DNA from: Peribacillus sp. Bi96
GTDB lineage: Bacteria > Bacillota > Bacilli > Bacillales > DSM-1321
Length of the DNA stretch: 64,000 nt
Assembly (NCBI RefSeq): GCF_918698115.1
Contig: NZ_CAKKLV010000003.1
Coordinates: 1-64,000 of the forward strand
Direction of reading: 5' to 3'
In this document: positions 26,146 through 34,953 of the stretch, piece after piece
Numbering within the stretch: the first letter of the stretch is position 1
Layout: every line of letters starts with the position of its first letter
Program-made: the position numbers and the translations under genes
The notes under the pieces: generated by a model
What the model was told of the DNA's origin: nothing
Database searches by the model: none
The model's input: the letters and a program-made list of their open reading frames with translations, nothing else

Positions 26146-26976
26146 TTATTTCCACCAAGTATCATAAACATTAATGGCTTCATTCCGTTTATGTTCGGTT
26201 TTGGTATACCAACCCTCGATGATTTCGGCAGCTTCCGTTCTGATTTCCTTACTTTCAAGGTAATCATCGATTTCATCGTAGCTAACACCTAAAGCAACTT
26301 CATCAGGGATTAAAGGTTTGTCATCTTCTAAATCGGCAGTTGGAATTTTCGTATAAAGACGCTCAGGAGCACCGACGAATTTCAGGATTTCCTTTCCTTG
26401 CCTTTTGTTTAATCTGTATAATGGGATGATATCCGCTGCACCATCACCATGTTTCGTAAAGAAACCTGTGATTGCTTCAGCTGCATGGTCTGTTCCAAGC
26501 ACGACTCCTTTGTATAGTCCGGCTAAATCGTATTGCACCTTCATCCGCTCACGTGCTTTGACATTTCCTTTTAAGAAATCCGATAGCTTTTCAGGCACAG
26601 CTTCTTCCACTGCCTTTACTGAGGCATCCACTGCACCCTTGATGTTGACTGTTACCGTTTGGCTTGGCTTGATGAATTTCAAAGCCAGTTGCCTGTCTTC
26701 TTCATCAGCCTGTACTCCATATGGCAAGCTTACAGCCACAAACTTATAGTCGCTGCCATTCGTTTCTTCATTCAATTCATTGACAGCCGTTTGGGCAATA
26801 TAACCCGCCAGTGTTGAATCTTGCCCCCCAGATATTCCAAGTACAAAACTTTTCAGAAACGTATTTTTCTTCAAATACCCTTTTAAAAGATCGACACTTT
26901 TCCTGAATTCGATTTCAGGATCGATCGTTGGTTGGACAAGTAATTTTTTTACGATTTCTTTTTGTAATGGACGCAT
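26146..26976 (-). CDS. nadE: Ammonia-dependent NAD+ synthetase
   Basis: 276 aa. NadE amidates nicotinic acid adenine dinucleotide to NAD+ with ATP and ammonia. The ATP pyrophosphatase loop is [28 protein letters not shown] and [14 protein letters not shown] are the substrate and magnesium blocks. There is no glutaminase domain, so free ammonia is used. Two ATGs lie two codons apart; the second (MRPLQKEIV) is better spaced from AGAGGGG. Last gene of the salvage operon. Confidence 0.93.
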   Translation of the reverse strand: MRPLQKEIVKKLLVQPTIDPEIEFRKSVDLLKGYLKKNTFLKSFVLGISGGQDSTLAGYIAQTAVNELNEETNGSDYKFVAVSLPYGVQADEEDRQLALKFIKPSQTVTVNIKGAVDASVKAVEEAVPEKLSDFLKGNVKARERMKVQYDLAGLYKGVVLGTDHAAEAITGFFTKHGDGAADIIPLYRLNKRQGKEILKFVGAPERLYTKIPTADLEDDKPLIPDEVALGVSYDEIDDYLESKEIRTEAAEIIEGWYTKTEHKRNEAINVYDTWWK

Positions 26977-27010
26977 TGGCATAGCCCCTCTTTCTAATGA
27001 AATAGCTTCG

Positions 27011-28480
27011 TCATTTCGTAAGCATTCTCTCTACATTGGCTTTAACTTCATCTATATTCCTCATTTTATTATCCCAACAATCCTGGCTCAGGTCTACCGG
27101 ATATTCTTCAGGATTAAGTGCACGAAGGTATTCAGGCCATAATACTTGAAGGTTTTTTTTCGTGAAGGCCTTGATTTCGTCAATGGATGGTAATTCATAG
27201 ATTAAACGGCCATCCTCGAAAATATTCTCATGCAAATCAACCGCATCGAAATCCGTGACAAATTTACTTAGAAAGGTATGGACAGGATGAAACATTTTTA
27301 ATTTTTCCTGTTCCTGCGGTTTTTCATATTCCATGGCTAAATAATCGCCTTCAGCATGGTGGTTCACTTTATTGATGATTCGGTATACCCGTTTTAAGCC
27401 AGGTGTCGTAACCTTTTCAGGATTAGAAGAAATTTTGATGGTATCTCTCATATTCCCATCTTCACCTTCGATTGAAACCATTTTATAAACAGCACCTAGC
27501 GCTGGCTGATCATAAGCCGTAATCAATTTTGTTCCGATACCCCAAATGTCTATTCTTGCTCCTTGCTGCTTCAGGTTGATGATCGTATATTCATCTAGGT
27601 CATTGGAGGCAACAATCTTTGCATCATGGAAACCTGCAGCATCCAGCATACGTCGTGCTTCTTTCGAAAGGTAAGCTAAGTCGCCGCTATCAAGGCGGAC
27701 GCCAATGAAATTGATTTTATCGCCGAGTTCCTTCGCAACACGGATTGCATTCGGAATGCCAGAACGCAATGTATCATAAGTATCGACTAAGAAGACACAT
27801 TCTTTGTGTGAAACTGCGTATTTATGAAATGCCGTATATTCATCTTTATAAGCTTGGATCATGGAATGGGCATGCGTTCCTGAAACCGGAATGCCGAACA
27901 GCTTTCCAGCTCGTACATTACTAGTAGAATCAAAACCTGCAAGATAGGCTGCCCTCGCTCCCCAAATTGCAGCATCCATTTCTTGTGCTCGTCTTGAACC
28001 GAATTCAAGGGCTGATTCGTCGCCGATGACTTGTTTGATGCGCGAAGCCTTCGTTGCCACGAGTGTGTGATAGTTCACAATGTTAAGCAATGCCGTTTCT
28101 ATTAGTTGGGCCTCACCCAGCGGTGCCTCCACCCGTAATATCGGTTCATTGCCAAAGACAAGCTCCCCCTCTTTCATGCAGCGAATCGCTCCCGTGAAAC
28201 GGATGTTCTTCAAATAATCCAAAAATTCTTCATCGTAATGCAATTCCGTTTTTAAATAGTCGATATCACTTTCCGAGAAGCAAAAGTTCTGTAGGTAATG
28301 GACAATTTTTTCAAGTCCCGCAAAAATCGCATATCCGCTGTTAAATGGAAGTTTTCTGAAAAATATCTCGAAAACGGCCTTTCGGTCATGTGTTTTATCT
28401 TGCCAATAAGTTTGGGCCATATTGATTTGGTATAGGTCCGTGTGTAAGGCGTAACTGTCGTCGTTGTACTTTTTTTCCAT
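27011..28480 (-). CDS. pncB: Nicotinate phosphoribosyltransferase
   Basis: 489 aa from the ATG of [28 protein letters not shown] precedes it and nine upstream codons are not used. It makes nicotinate mononucleotide from nicotinate and PRPP with ATP. Conserved blocks: [35 protein letters not shown] and [12 protein letters not shown]. Length is normal for the long bacterial form. It follows pncA, which supplies nicotinate, and precedes nadE. Confidence 0.93.
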   Translation of the reverse strand: MEKKYNDDSYALHTDLYQINMAQTYWQDKTHDRKAVFEIFFRKLPFNSGYAIFAGLEKIVHYLQNFCFSESDIDYLKTELHYDEEFLDYLKNIRFTGAIRCMKEGELVFGNEPILRVEAPLGEAQLIETALLNIVNYHTLVATKASRIKQVIGDESALEFGSRRAQEMDAAIWGARAAYLAGFDSTSNVRAGKLFGIPVSGTHAHSMIQAYKDEYTAFHKYAVSHKECVFLVDTYDTLRSGIPNAIRVAKELGDKINFIGVRLDSGDLAYLSKEARRMLDAAGFHDAKIVASNDLDEYTIINLKQQGARIDIWGIGTKLITAYDQPALGAVYKMVSIEGEDGNMRDTIKISSNPEKVTTPGLKRVYRIINKVNHHAEGDYLAMEYEKPQEQEKLKMFHPVHTFLSKFVTDFDAVDLHENIFEDGRLIYELPSIDEIKAFTKKNLQVLWPEYLRALNPEEYPVDLSQDCWDNKMRNIDEVKANVERMLTK

Positions 28481-28542
28481 GGATAGTTCCTCCCAAAAGA
28501 GAAGCATTCGCCTCCCTTCTATTCTGTTGCGTGTATGGATAT

Positions 28543-29094
28543 TTATAGAATGGTTGCTCCAAGAGATCCTTTAAAATGCCCAAGCGCCCATTCGTGGCCG
28601 GTTTCATTGAATGAGGCCACCGCATTTTCATATATAAAAATAGTATAGCCTAAATTGTAGGCGTCAATTGCCGTATGTAAAATACAGATATCTGTACAAA
28701 CCCCGACTAAATATACATCGGTAATGTGACGTTCCCTTAGTCGGAGATCAAGGTCCGTTCCTGCAAATGCCGAATAACGCGTTTTATCTATATAATGAAC
28801 ATTCTTCTGATTTTTATTTGTTTCATATTCTTCTTTTAACATCCCATATAGGTCCCTACCCATAGTACCGTTAATATTATGCGGAGGAAATAAATTCGAT
28901 TCAGGATGAAGGTGGTCTCCTTTTTCATGTAAATCAATGGCGAATACAGTATAATCCCCTTGCTTGATAAATTCCTTGGTGATCCCGACAAGTGCCTTCT
29001 CAATATCCTGGCCTGGCTTCCCGCAGGACAATGAACCCCCGTCTGCCACGAAGTCATACGTATAATCAATATTGATCAATGCCTTTTTACCCAT
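28543..29094 (-). CDS. pncA: Nicotinamidase
   Basis: 183 aa of the isochorismatase-like fold. It hydrolyses nicotinamide to nicotinate. Catalytic Asp10 (NIDYTYDFV), a metal-site DLHEKGDHLHPES and the nucleophile Cys in GVCTDICILHTA are all present. It is the entry step of the four-gene salvage operon, 15 bases after the regulator-like Nudix gene. Confidence 0.92.
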   Translation of the reverse strand: MGKKALINIDYTYDFVADGGSLSCGKPGQDIEKALVGITKEFIKQGDYTVFAIDLHEKGDHLHPESNLFPPHNINGTMGRDLYGMLKEEYETNKNQKNVHYIDKTRYSAFAGTDLDLRLRERHITDVYLVGVCTDICILHTAIDAYNLGYTIFIYENAVASFNETGHEWALGHFKGSLGATIL

Positions 29095-29109
29095 TTCACC
29101 TATTCCCCC

Positions 29110-29874
29110 TTAATAATAAATAGAGTCCATGACAACTTCTGCATTAAACCGGTAAAGTTGTGAAGGCCGATATGAATTACGTTTGGTTTTCTTCTGCATC
29201 CCTTTTTCATCCAAGACTTTCTCCAAGAACGGAAGTTTAGGGGCTTTTGCATAAAAAAGTGAATCTGCGCTTATTTTCGCATCATCTCTAGCTGTCAGCA
29301 ATACGCGTTGCAGTTCAGACAGAGTAAACTCATCTGGCAGGAATTTTTGGGCTATCGTCGTTTGCACCATTTCTTTTTTCATTAAGTTCATCGCGTCATT
29401 AATGATTGTATAATGATCAAATGCAAGCTCTAATTGTAACGCTTCCTGTATCGTGAACAATTCAACCTCAGCTGCATCGTCATTCGCTTTTCTTTGATTG
29501 AGAAAATCTTCCTGGACAATGGCGTAAAAAGCATTGGATATGATCCAACCCCTGGGATCGCGTCCTGGGCGGTCATAAACACCAAAATGTTTGACATGGA
29601 ACCCAGCTACACCCGTTTCTTCTTTTAATTCTCGTTTAGCTGCTTCATACGCAGTCTCCCTGGCGTTTACAAAGCCTCCAGGCAAAGCCCATTTATCTCC
29701 TTCAACATTTGGGCGTCCTTCCTTATCATTCGTCGCACGTTTGATTAACAATAGCTTTAAAAACATTTCAGGTGGGGCTTTCTCTGCCGTTTTCTGCGAA
29801 GTAATAGTAAAGATCGCAATGTCTGCTGTGTATCCATCTGGAGTAATATATTTCTTTTTTTCCTGCTGAACCAT
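29110..29874 (-). CDS. Nudix protein with NrtR-like winged helix
   Basis: 254 aa from the second possible start (MVQQEKKKYITPDG); a GTG four codons earlier is an alternative. The N-terminal Nudix domain has an intact box, GGFVNARETAYEAAKRELKE then ETGV, so it may still be catalytic. Residues about 170-254 look like the winged-helix domain of NrtR, the NAD-pathway repressor: FTLSELQRVLLTARD and SYRPSQLYRFN match its FTLxxLQ and RPxxLYRF blocks. NrtR proteins bind ADP-ribose or related NAD products and release the operator. First gene of the pncA-pncB-nadE operon and thus likely its autoregulator. The alternative is an ADP-ribose hydrolase without DNA binding. Confidence 0.82.
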   Translation of the reverse strand: MVQQEKKKYITPDGYTADIAIFTITSQKTAEKAPPEMFLKLLLIKRATNDKEGRPNVEGDKWALPGGFVNARETAYEAAKRELKEETGVAGFHVKHFGVYDRPGRDPRGWIISNAFYAIVQEDFLNQRKANDDAAEVELFTIQEALQLELAFDHYTIINDAMNLMKKEMVQTTIAQKFLPDEFTLSELQRVLLTARDDAKISADSLFYAKAPKLPFLEKVLDEKGMQKKTKRNSYRPSQLYRFNAEVVMDSIYY

Positions 29875-29912
29875 GGCAACGCTCACTTTCTTTCACTAAG
29901 TATGGGAATGAG

Positions 29913-29942
29913 TAATTAGTAAATCTTTAATTACTAATTATA
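29913..29942 (-). promoter_or_regulatory. Candidate operator over the NAD operon promoter
   Basis: TAATTAGTAA (29913-29922), 8 bases, TTACTAATTA (29931-29940): a perfect 10-bp inverted repeat 39 bases before the first gene. A TATAAT box (29942-29937, minus strand) overlaps its upstream arm; no good -35 was seen. Placement fits repression by the adjacent NrtR-like protein. Confidence 0.7.
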
Positions 29943-30029
29943 GTACCCTTCCTTGTAAGATTTAGCAACTCTAAAAGTAATAAAATTTTCTCATTATTAG
30001 AAAAATCATTTATTTTACGCATGATAAAC

Positions 30030-30052
30030 AGCCCGGTCAGGATGACCGGGCT
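30030..30052 (-). terminator. Terminator of the acyl-CoA operon
   Basis: AGCCCGGTCA, 2-base loop, TGACCGGGCT, 15 bases past the stop of the last operon gene. Confidence 0.75.
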
Positions 30053-30066
30053 TGTTTCTAGAATTT

Positions 30067-31596
30067 TTAGACGGGATAGACACCGTGTTTACGATCGGTA
30101 AATGTCAATTGTTTACTGCCATAAGCTTCAAATCGGGCGCATAATTCATCACGCAGGTCATTTGGCTGAATGATTCCATCAATTATCATTTCGGAGGCCA
30201 ACCGGTAAATATCAATGTCTTCATTATATTCATTACGTTTCTGTTCGATGAAGGCAGGGCGTTCCTCTGGTTCCATTGCATTGATTTTATTGGCATAGAC
30301 TGCATTGACCGCAGCTTCTGCCCCCATGACCGCAATCAATGCCGTCGGTAAGGCAAGGACGCAGTCCGGTTCAAAAGCGGGACCAGCCATCGCGTATAGT
30401 CCAGCACCATAAGCCTTTCGGACAATGACAGAAATCTTGGGAACAGTGGCTTCACTCATCGCCGAAATCATTTTCGCACCATGGCGAATGATCCCTGCCT
30501 GTTCGACCTTCGTCCCAATCATGAATCCTGGTATATCCACTAGGAACAACAGCGGTATATGGAAAGCATCACATAAATTGATGAACTTAGCTGCCTTATC
30601 AGCTGAATCATGGAACAGGACGCCGCCTTTGACACGCGGCTGATTGGCAATGATCCCTATCGTTTGTCCATTTAACCGGGCAAGCCCGGTAATTAATTCG
30701 GGGGCAAATAACTTCTTGATCTCACAAAACGATTGCCTGTCAATGATCCTGTCGATCAGGTCATACATATTAAAGGCTGCATTCTGATTTTTCGGGATCA
30801 GTTCTTCCAATGTTTTTTCAAATTCAGCAGGCAGCTCAGGTTTTGTGGCTTTAGGCTTTTCTTGATAATTTCCTGGAAAATAGCTTAAGTATCTGCGGGC
30901 AAAAGCGATGGATTCTTCTTCCGACTTAACAAGCACATCTCCGCATCCCGAAACAGAACAATGCATTTTCGCCCCGCCCATTTCCTCTTCGGTCACCTTT
31001 TCGCCAATGACCATTTCTGCCATTCTCGGTGAACCTAAATACATGGATGCATTACCATCAACCATTACGACAATATCACAAAAAGCAGGGATATATGCCC
31101 CTCCCGCTGCCGACGGACCGAACAATAGACAGATTTGCGGGACTTTTCCAGATAACTTCACTTGGTTGTAGAAGATCCGTCCTGCACCACGGCGTCCTGG
31201 AAACATCTCAACTTGGTCCGTAATTCGAGCACCTGCAGAATCGACTAAATATAGAAGTGGCAACTGTAGCTTATCAGCTGTTTCCTGAATCCGAATGATT
31301 TTCTCGACGGTCCTTGCTCCCCAGGATCCAGCTTTTACAGTCGAATCATTGGCCATGACACAAACTCTCTGTCCGTTGATTTTTCCGATGCCTGTAACGA
31401 CACCATCTGCTGGAAGCCCATCACTGGCACAATTGGCAAAGAAAGCGTCCTCAATTTCAACCCCTTCATCAAAAAGCAGCTCTAGCCGTTCACGTACGAA
31501 GAGCTTTCCTTTTTCAGCATTTTTTTGATGGTATTTTTCTAAACCGCCTTTTTTAATCGTTTCAACCGTTTCGGTTAGTTTATCCGTCGTTACCAT
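30067..31596 (-). CDS. yngE: Acyl-CoA carboxylase, carboxyltransferase subunit (MCC beta-like)
   Basis: 509 aa with the two crotonase-like carboxyltransferase halves: GKINGQRVCVMANDSTVKAG, SAGARI and, in the second half, ARLNGQTIGIIANQPRVKGG, FLVDIPGFMIGTKVE. It transfers CO2 from biotin to an acyl-CoA. With the separate biotin carboxylase and carrier genes upstream and HMG-CoA lyase and enoyl hydratase alongside, 3-methylcrotonyl-CoA is the expected substrate (leucine breakdown). The order matches B. subtilis yngJ-I-H-G-F-E. Last gene of the operon. Confidence 0.9.
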   Translation of the reverse strand: MVTTDKLTETVETIKKGGLEKYHQKNAEKGKLFVRERLELLFDEGVEIEDAFFANCASDGLPADGVVTGIGKINGQRVCVMANDSTVKAGSWGARTVEKIIRIQETADKLQLPLLYLVDSAGARITDQVEMFPGRRGAGRIFYNQVKLSGKVPQICLLFGPSAAGGAYIPAFCDIVVMVDGNASMYLGSPRMAEMVIGEKVTEEEMGGAKMHCSVSGCGDVLVKSEEESIAFARRYLSYFPGNYQEKPKATKPELPAEFEKTLEELIPKNQNAAFNMYDLIDRIIDRQSFCEIKKLFAPELITGLARLNGQTIGIIANQPRVKGGVLFHDSADKAAKFINLCDAFHIPLLFLVDIPGFMIGTKVEQAGIIRHGAKMISAMSEATVPKISVIVRKAYGAGLYAMAGPAFEPDCVLALPTALIAVMGAEAAVNAVYANKINAMEPEERPAFIEQKRNEYNEDIDIYRLASEMIIDGIIQPNDLRDELCARFEAYGSKQLTFTDRKHGVYPV

Positions 31597-31619
31597 TCAT
31601 GTTCCTCCTTCAATTGAAA

Positions 31620-32402
31620 TCATTGACCCGTAAATACTGGCTTGCGCTTTTCCTTGAATGCTGACAGACCCTCTAGTCGGTCCCGGGTTTGCAACGTTGT
31701 CTGGTAACAGTCTTTTTCAATTTGCAGTCCGGTTTTCAGGTTCGTATCTGCCCCTTGGTTGATCGCAGCTTTTGCTGCCCTAAGTGCTAATGGGGCATTG
31801 ACTGCAATTTCCCCAGCCAGTTTTTTCGCTTCCTCAAGTAAATGTTGGGGTGGATACACATGACTGATGATATTCAAGGCCTGTGCGGTTTTTGCTTCCA
31901 GTCTCCTAGCCGTAAAAATCAGTTCTTTCGCTGTTGGAACTCCGACGATCCGCGGCAGGCGCTGAGTACCGCCTGCACCTGGGATGATTCCTAATGCCGT
32001 TTCTGTCAGCCCCACCTTTGCCGTTTCCGATGCAATGCGTATATCACAAGCTAGTGCCAACTCCAATCCTCCGCCAAAAGCCGAGCCGTTAATTGCTGCG
32101 ATGACTGGGACTGGAAGGTTTTCTACAGCGGTAATCGTGTCACCAATCAGCTTGACTGTCTCCTTGACCTTATCATCATTCATCCCTGCTCGTTCCTTAA
32201 GATCCGCACCAGCACAAAAGGCCTTTTCCCCAGCCCCTGTTAAAATGACGGTTCGCAAATTGGATTCATTCTTCAGTTCATCCAGCCCTTCGAATAAGCA
32301 ATGAAGCAATTCTGTGGATAATGCATTAGCAGCATCCGGACGATTCAAAGTCACGATGGCAATTCCCTTTTCATCATGACTGATCTCAACTAATGAAGTC
32401 AT
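31620..32402 (-). CDS. yngF: Enoyl-CoA hydratase (methylglutaconyl-CoA hydratase-like)
   Basis: 260 aa from the ATG of MTSLVEISHDEKGIAIV, preceded by GGAGGGGGA. Crotonase fold with AFCAGADLKERAGM, oxyanion-hole glycines in NGSAFGGGLELALACDIR and the catalytic glutamate region LGIIPGAGGTQRLPRIVG. In this operon it would hydrate 3-methylglutaconyl-CoA to HMG-CoA. Short gaps to both neighbours. Confidence 0.9.
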   Translation of the reverse strand: MTSLVEISHDEKGIAIVTLNRPDAANALSTELLHCLFEGLDELKNESNLRTVILTGAGEKAFCAGADLKERAGMNDDKVKETVKLIGDTITAVENLPVPVIAAINGSAFGGGLELALACDIRIASETAKVGLTETALGIIPGAGGTQRLPRIVGVPTAKELIFTARRLEAKTAQALNIISHVYPPQHLLEEAKKLAGEIAVNAPLALRAAKAAINQGADTNLKTGLQIEKDCYQTTLQTRDRLEGLSAFKEKRKPVFTGQ

Positions 32403-32422
32403 AGCTTCCCCCTCCATTCCTA

Positions 32423-33322
32423 TTAGTGGGCGTTATATACAGCCATCTGATGGCTAGGCAAAGGTTTCTCTAAAAAGCTTTGTATCATTGATGCTGCCTT
32501 TATTAGTTTTTCTTGATTGATGCCTGTGTGAATCCCCATATTATGAAGCATATGAACCAGGTCATCTGTAGCCACATTTCCGCTCGCACCTGGAGCATAT
32601 GGGCATCCTCCTAAACCACCGAGCGAAGAGTCGAAAGTCTCCACTCCATAATCCAGTGATTGGAGAACATTGGCGAGTGCCATGCCCCTTGTATCATGAA
32701 AATGGAGGGCCATTTTGCTTATATCATATCTTTTAACAGCCCGTTCAAGGAACAAGGCAACCTGTCTCGGTGATGCAACACCTATGGTATCACCCAATGA
32801 GACCTCATTGATTCCGTATTCAAAAAGTTGGTCACAAACACGGAAGACCTGTTCGGGTGAAACCTCCCCTTCATAGGGACAGCCAAAAACGGTTGAAACA
32901 TACCCCCTAACCGTTTTCCCGCTTTTTGCTGCTGAGCCGATGACATCCTTCATTACTGGAAGAGTATCGGAAATCGATTTATTGATGTTTTTAAGATTAT
33001 GGGTTTCACTGGATGACATGAAAACTGAAACTTCATCGATATTGGCCTCAAGAGCCGACTCAAGTCCCCTTTGATTGGGAACTAGTGCGGCATAAGTGAT
33101 ATCGGGGTTGCGCTTAATTCCCTTAGCCACCTCTATGGAATCACTCAATTGTGGAATCCACTTTGGATGTACAAAAGAAGTCACTTCTATATAAGATAGG
33201 CCTGTTTCAGAGAGCTGATTGATCCAATCGATTTTGCTGTGTGCCGGTATCATGACCTTTTCATTTTGCAGCCCGTCACGCGGACCCACTTCCTTAATTG
33301 TCACATTTTCAGGCCAAATCAT
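32423..33322 (-). CDS. yngG: Hydroxymethylglutaryl-CoA lyase
   Basis: 299 aa TIM barrel. VGPRDGLQNEK near the N-terminus and the HMGL signature GGLGGCPYAPGASGNVATDD with the catalytic cysteine near residue 235 are intact. It splits HMG-CoA into acetoacetate and acetyl-CoA, the last step of leucine degradation. It lies between the hydratase and the biotin carrier genes. Confidence 0.93.
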   Translation of the reverse strand: MIWPENVTIKEVGPRDGLQNEKVMIPAHSKIDWINQLSETGLSYIEVTSFVHPKWIPQLSDSIEVAKGIKRNPDITYAALVPNQRGLESALEANIDEVSVFMSSSETHNLKNINKSISDTLPVMKDVIGSAAKSGKTVRGYVSTVFGCPYEGEVSPEQVFRVCDQLFEYGINEVSLGDTIGVASPRQVALFLERAVKRYDISKMALHFHDTRGMALANVLQSLDYGVETFDSSLGGLGGCPYAPGASGNVATDDLVHMLHNMGIHTGINQEKLIKAASMIQSFLEKPLPSHQMAVYNAH

Positions 33323-33339
33323 CTTACCACTCCGTTCTT

Positions 33340-33552
33340 TTATTCAATGACCGCCAATACGTCGCCCTCATTTACAAAATCCCCCTCATTTACTTTAAGT
33401 TCTTTAATGGTACCCGCTTCCTCTGCGGCAATGGGGATTTCCATTTTCATCGATTCCAAAATAATGATATCCTGTCCGTCGGTTACACTTTGCCCTTCAT
33501 TTGCTACGATTTTCCATACGCTTCCTGCCATGCTTGCCTTTAATTCTGTCAT
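33340..33552 (-). CDS. yngHB: Biotin carboxyl carrier protein
   Basis: 70 aa from the ATG of MTELKASMAGSVWKIV, with AGGAGG 8 bases upstream; the 12 extra upstream codons are excluded. A stand-alone biotinyl domain whose lysine lies in ESMKMEI. It shuttles carboxybiotin between the carboxylase just upstream and the carboxyltransferase at the operon end. Confidence 0.92.
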   Translation of the reverse strand: MTELKASMAGSVWKIVANEGQSVTDGQDIIILESMKMEIPIAAEEAGTIKELKVNEGDFVNEGDVLAVIE

Positions 33553-33591
33553 CTTATATTCCTCCTGATCATTAATGTTTTTAAACAAGGT

Positions 33592-34941
33592 CTATACAGT
33601 CAATTTTTTAATATATTTGTCAATGAAATCCGTGGTCGTATCACCTTGGGAAAAAGCTTCATGTGAGATGATTTCCTTGAGAAGCGGAATGTTAGTTTTT
33701 ATTCCTTCTATAATATAGTTGTCCAACGCTTCTCTTAACCTCTCGATTGCTTTTTCCCTCGAATCGCCGCTCACTACCAATTTGGCGATCATCGGGTCAT
33801 AAAAATGGGATACGACGGATGTTCCATGAACAGCCAATTCATGGCGGATCCCATCCCCTTCCGGAAGTTTCATGCTGGTGATTTTCCCCGGTGCTGGATA
33901 AAAGGTTTTCGGGTCTTCAGCATATATTCGTACTTCTATCGAATGTCCATCCCTATTGATCTCTGCTTGAGTGAATTCCAGTTTGTTACCCGAGGCAATT
34001 TTAATTTGCTGTTCGACCAAATCGAATCCTGTAATTTCTTCGGTGACAGGATGCTCAACCTGAAGGCGAGTATTCATTTCAAGAAAATAAAAGTTTTTAT
34101 CCGCATCCACTAAAAATTCAAGTGTACCCGCATTGCTATATCCGATGGACTTAACTGCTTTGATGGCAGCCAACCCCATTTTGTTTCTTGTTTCTTCGTC
34201 CAGGAATGAAGAGGGAGCCTCTTCCACGACCTTTTGGTGGCGCCTTTGAACGGAGCATTCCCGTTCCCATAAGTAAACAGTGTTCCCAAAGGAATCCGCT
34301 AAAACCTGTATTTCAATATGACGAGGCTTTTCTATCAATTTTTCAATGAACATATCTCCATTGCCAAAAAACAGCTGGGCCCGTTTTTGGTTCCCTTCGA
34401 AGGCTTTGGAAAGTTCTTCTTCATTAGTCGCGGCCTGCATGCCGATCCCTCCGCCGCCGGCTGCTGCTTTCAACATGACTGGATAGCCAATCTTCTCGGC
34501 AACGGCTGCCGCTTCTGCACTATCGATTAATGGACGTGAAAATCCTGGAACCAATGGAAGTCCCGCTTGCTCCATCTTTTTCCTTGCCTCGACTTTATTG
34601 CCCATCTGCTGGATGACTTCTGGTTTGGGTCCGATGAATATCAAGCCGGCTTCTTCGCATGAACGCGCGAAATTTGCATTTTCACTAAGAAATCCGTATC
34701 CAGGATGAATGGCCTCCACGCCTGCTTCTTTAGCAATTTCTAAAATCTTCTCGACGTTTAAATAGCTCTCCTGAACTCTCGGGCCTCCCAATAAATATGC
34801 CTCATCTGCTAATCCCACAAATGGCGAATCCGAATCTGCATCGGAATGGACGGCGACCGTAAGTATTCCCAACTTCTTACAAGTTCGGATAATACGTGAT
34901 GCTATTTCTCCTCTGTTTGCGATAAGAATTTTTCGAATCAT
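33592..34941 (-). CDS. yngH: Biotin carboxylase subunit
   Basis: 449 aa, the AccC/MCC-alpha catalytic core without the fused carrier domain. The ATP-grasp loop is KAAAGGGGIGMQ. VQRRHQKVVEEAPS and FLEMNTRLQVEHPVTE are the bicarbonate/biotin-site blocks. It carboxylates the biotin of the 70-aa carrier encoded 39 bases downstream. It follows the acyl-CoA ligase by 12 bases. Confidence 0.92.
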   Translation of the reverse strand: MIRKILIANRGEIASRIIRTCKKLGILTVAVHSDADSDSPFVGLADEAYLLGGPRVQESYLNVEKILEIAKEAGVEAIHPGYGFLSENANFARSCEEAGLIFIGPKPEVIQQMGNKVEARKKMEQAGLPLVPGFSRPLIDSAEAAAVAEKIGYPVMLKAAAGGGGIGMQAATNEEELSKAFEGNQKRAQLFFGNGDMFIEKLIEKPRHIEIQVLADSFGNTVYLWERECSVQRRHQKVVEEAPSSFLDEETRNKMGLAAIKAVKSIGYSNAGTLEFLVDADKNFYFLEMNTRLQVEHPVTEEITGFDLVEQQIKIASGNKLEFTQAEINRDGHSIEVRIYAEDPKTFYPAPGKITSMKLPEGDGIRHELAVHGTSVVSHFYDPMIAKLVVSGDSREKAIERLREALDNYIIEGIKTNIPLLKEIISHEAFSQGDTTTDFIDKYIKKLTV

Positions 34942-34953
34942 TCGATATCCTCC

